Shown: piece by piece, positions 5,502-5,699 of the stretch | Position numbering within the stretch: the stretch's first letter is position 1 | Layout: every line of letters begins with the position of its first letter | NCBI GenBank assembly: GCA_015486445.1 | Contig: WFRT01000181.1 | Coordinates: forward strand, 1-5,699 | DNA: 5,699 bases | Source of the DNA: Pseudomonadota bacterium | GTDB lineage: Bacteria > Desulfobacterota > Anaeroferrophillalia > Anaeroferrophillales > Tharpellaceae | Direction of reading: 5' to 3' | Translations under genes and position numbers: made by a program | Notes under the pieces: model-generated | Databases searched by the model: none | What the model was told of the DNA's origin: nothing | Seen by the model: only the letters and a program-made list of their open reading frames with translations

Positions 5502-5693
5502 ATGGAAAATAAAAACCAGATAGATACAACATCAAGTCAGCAGGATGTGCAGCCGGTAAAAGATACGCGCCGCGCCTTCATGAAAAAGGCTGTCTACTCA
5601 ACCCCGGTACTGCTGGTTCTGGGTCAGTTGGCTTTGCCCCGGCGGGCCGGGGCTGAGTATCTTCCCGATAATCCCCCTTGGTTAAACCAGTGA
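5502..5693 (+). CDS. 63-residue twin-arginine-signal minipeptide, possible secreted or modified peptide precursor
   Basis: The protein has a polar N-region rich in Gln, Ser and Thr (1-20). TRRAFMKKA (22-30) follows and matches the Tat motif (S/T)RRxFLK except Met for Leu. Next is a moderate hydrophobic stretch (31-46), then PRRAGA with an AxA-type cleavage site after A51. Signal-peptidase cleavage would leave only EYLPDNPPWLNQ. The basic residues just before the site resemble the Sec-avoidance charge common in Tat signals. It starts 92 nt after the kinase gene on the same strand and stops 6 nt before the window end. The ATG at 5502 gives the twin Arg; a later ATG at 5580 would give a Sec-like signal. 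Both lack a strong ribosome site (an A/G-rich stretch precedes 5502). I know no function for it. It may be a precursor acted on by the neighbouring kinase or by enzymes encoded to the right, or simply a small exported protein. Confidence 0.65.
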   Translation: MENKNQIDTTSSQQDVQPVKDTRRAFMKKAVYSTPVLLVLGQLALPRRAGAEYLPDNPPWLNQ

Positions 5694-5699
5694 GAGTCA

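Noticed and set aside
5649..5690. Lasso-peptide core reading of the minipeptide: G50 with D56 at ring position 7.
   Set aside because: The residue two before the core is Arg rather than the usual Thr, the core would be only 14 residues, and no lasso cyclase is visible. A Tat-like signal explains the sequence better.

Overview
The window looks like part of a G+C-rich Gram-negative chromosome, inside an exopolysaccharide (EPS) or capsule locus. An outer-membrane Wza-type export lipoprotein, an O-antigen ligase/Wzy-type membrane protein and a PHP-family CpsB/YwqE-like tyrosine phosphatase lie together on the minus strand. An anaerobic or facultative proteobacterium or Desulfobacterota-like (deltaproteobacterial) host is my best guess from gene style and a perfect FNR-type box. 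The taxonomy is inference only.

Layout. Minus strand, read right to left from a divergent control region at about 4244-4536: a secreted FecR-like protein with a C-terminal membrane anchor (3506-4243); a strong intrinsic terminator (3398-3433); the export lipoprotein (2317-3345); the O-antigen ligase-like polymerase (826-2307); the PHP phosphatase (96-839); and probably the first codons of another gene leaving the left edge (1-30). The last three complete genes are tightly packed (9-nt gap, then 14-nt overlap) and look like one transcription unit. Plus strand, read left to right from the same control region: an HPr-kinase-related P-loop protein (4537-5409), then a 63-residue protein that is almost entirely a twin-arginine-like signal followed by a 12-residue tail (5502-5693). 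This arm is visibly less G+C-rich than the left one and probably continues past the right edge.

How they may work together. The minus-strand genes fit a Wzy-dependent polysaccharide route: polymerisation or ligation in the inner membrane, export through the outer membrane, and control by tyrosine dephosphorylation. The partner tyrosine kinase/chain-length protein is not in the window. The plus-strand pair is the least understood part. HprK-fold kinases are known to modify short precursor peptides in some lasso-peptide clusters, so a kinase beside a tiny exported peptide is a testable candidate for a peptide system attached to an EPS locus.

Regulation visible in the sequence: a good sigma-70-type promoter for the FecR-like gene with an FNR-consensus palindrome over its -35, GC-rich hairpins in that gene's predicted leader, and a terminator just upstream of the export gene with no convincing promoter after it, which suggests attenuation or read-through control of the EPS genes.
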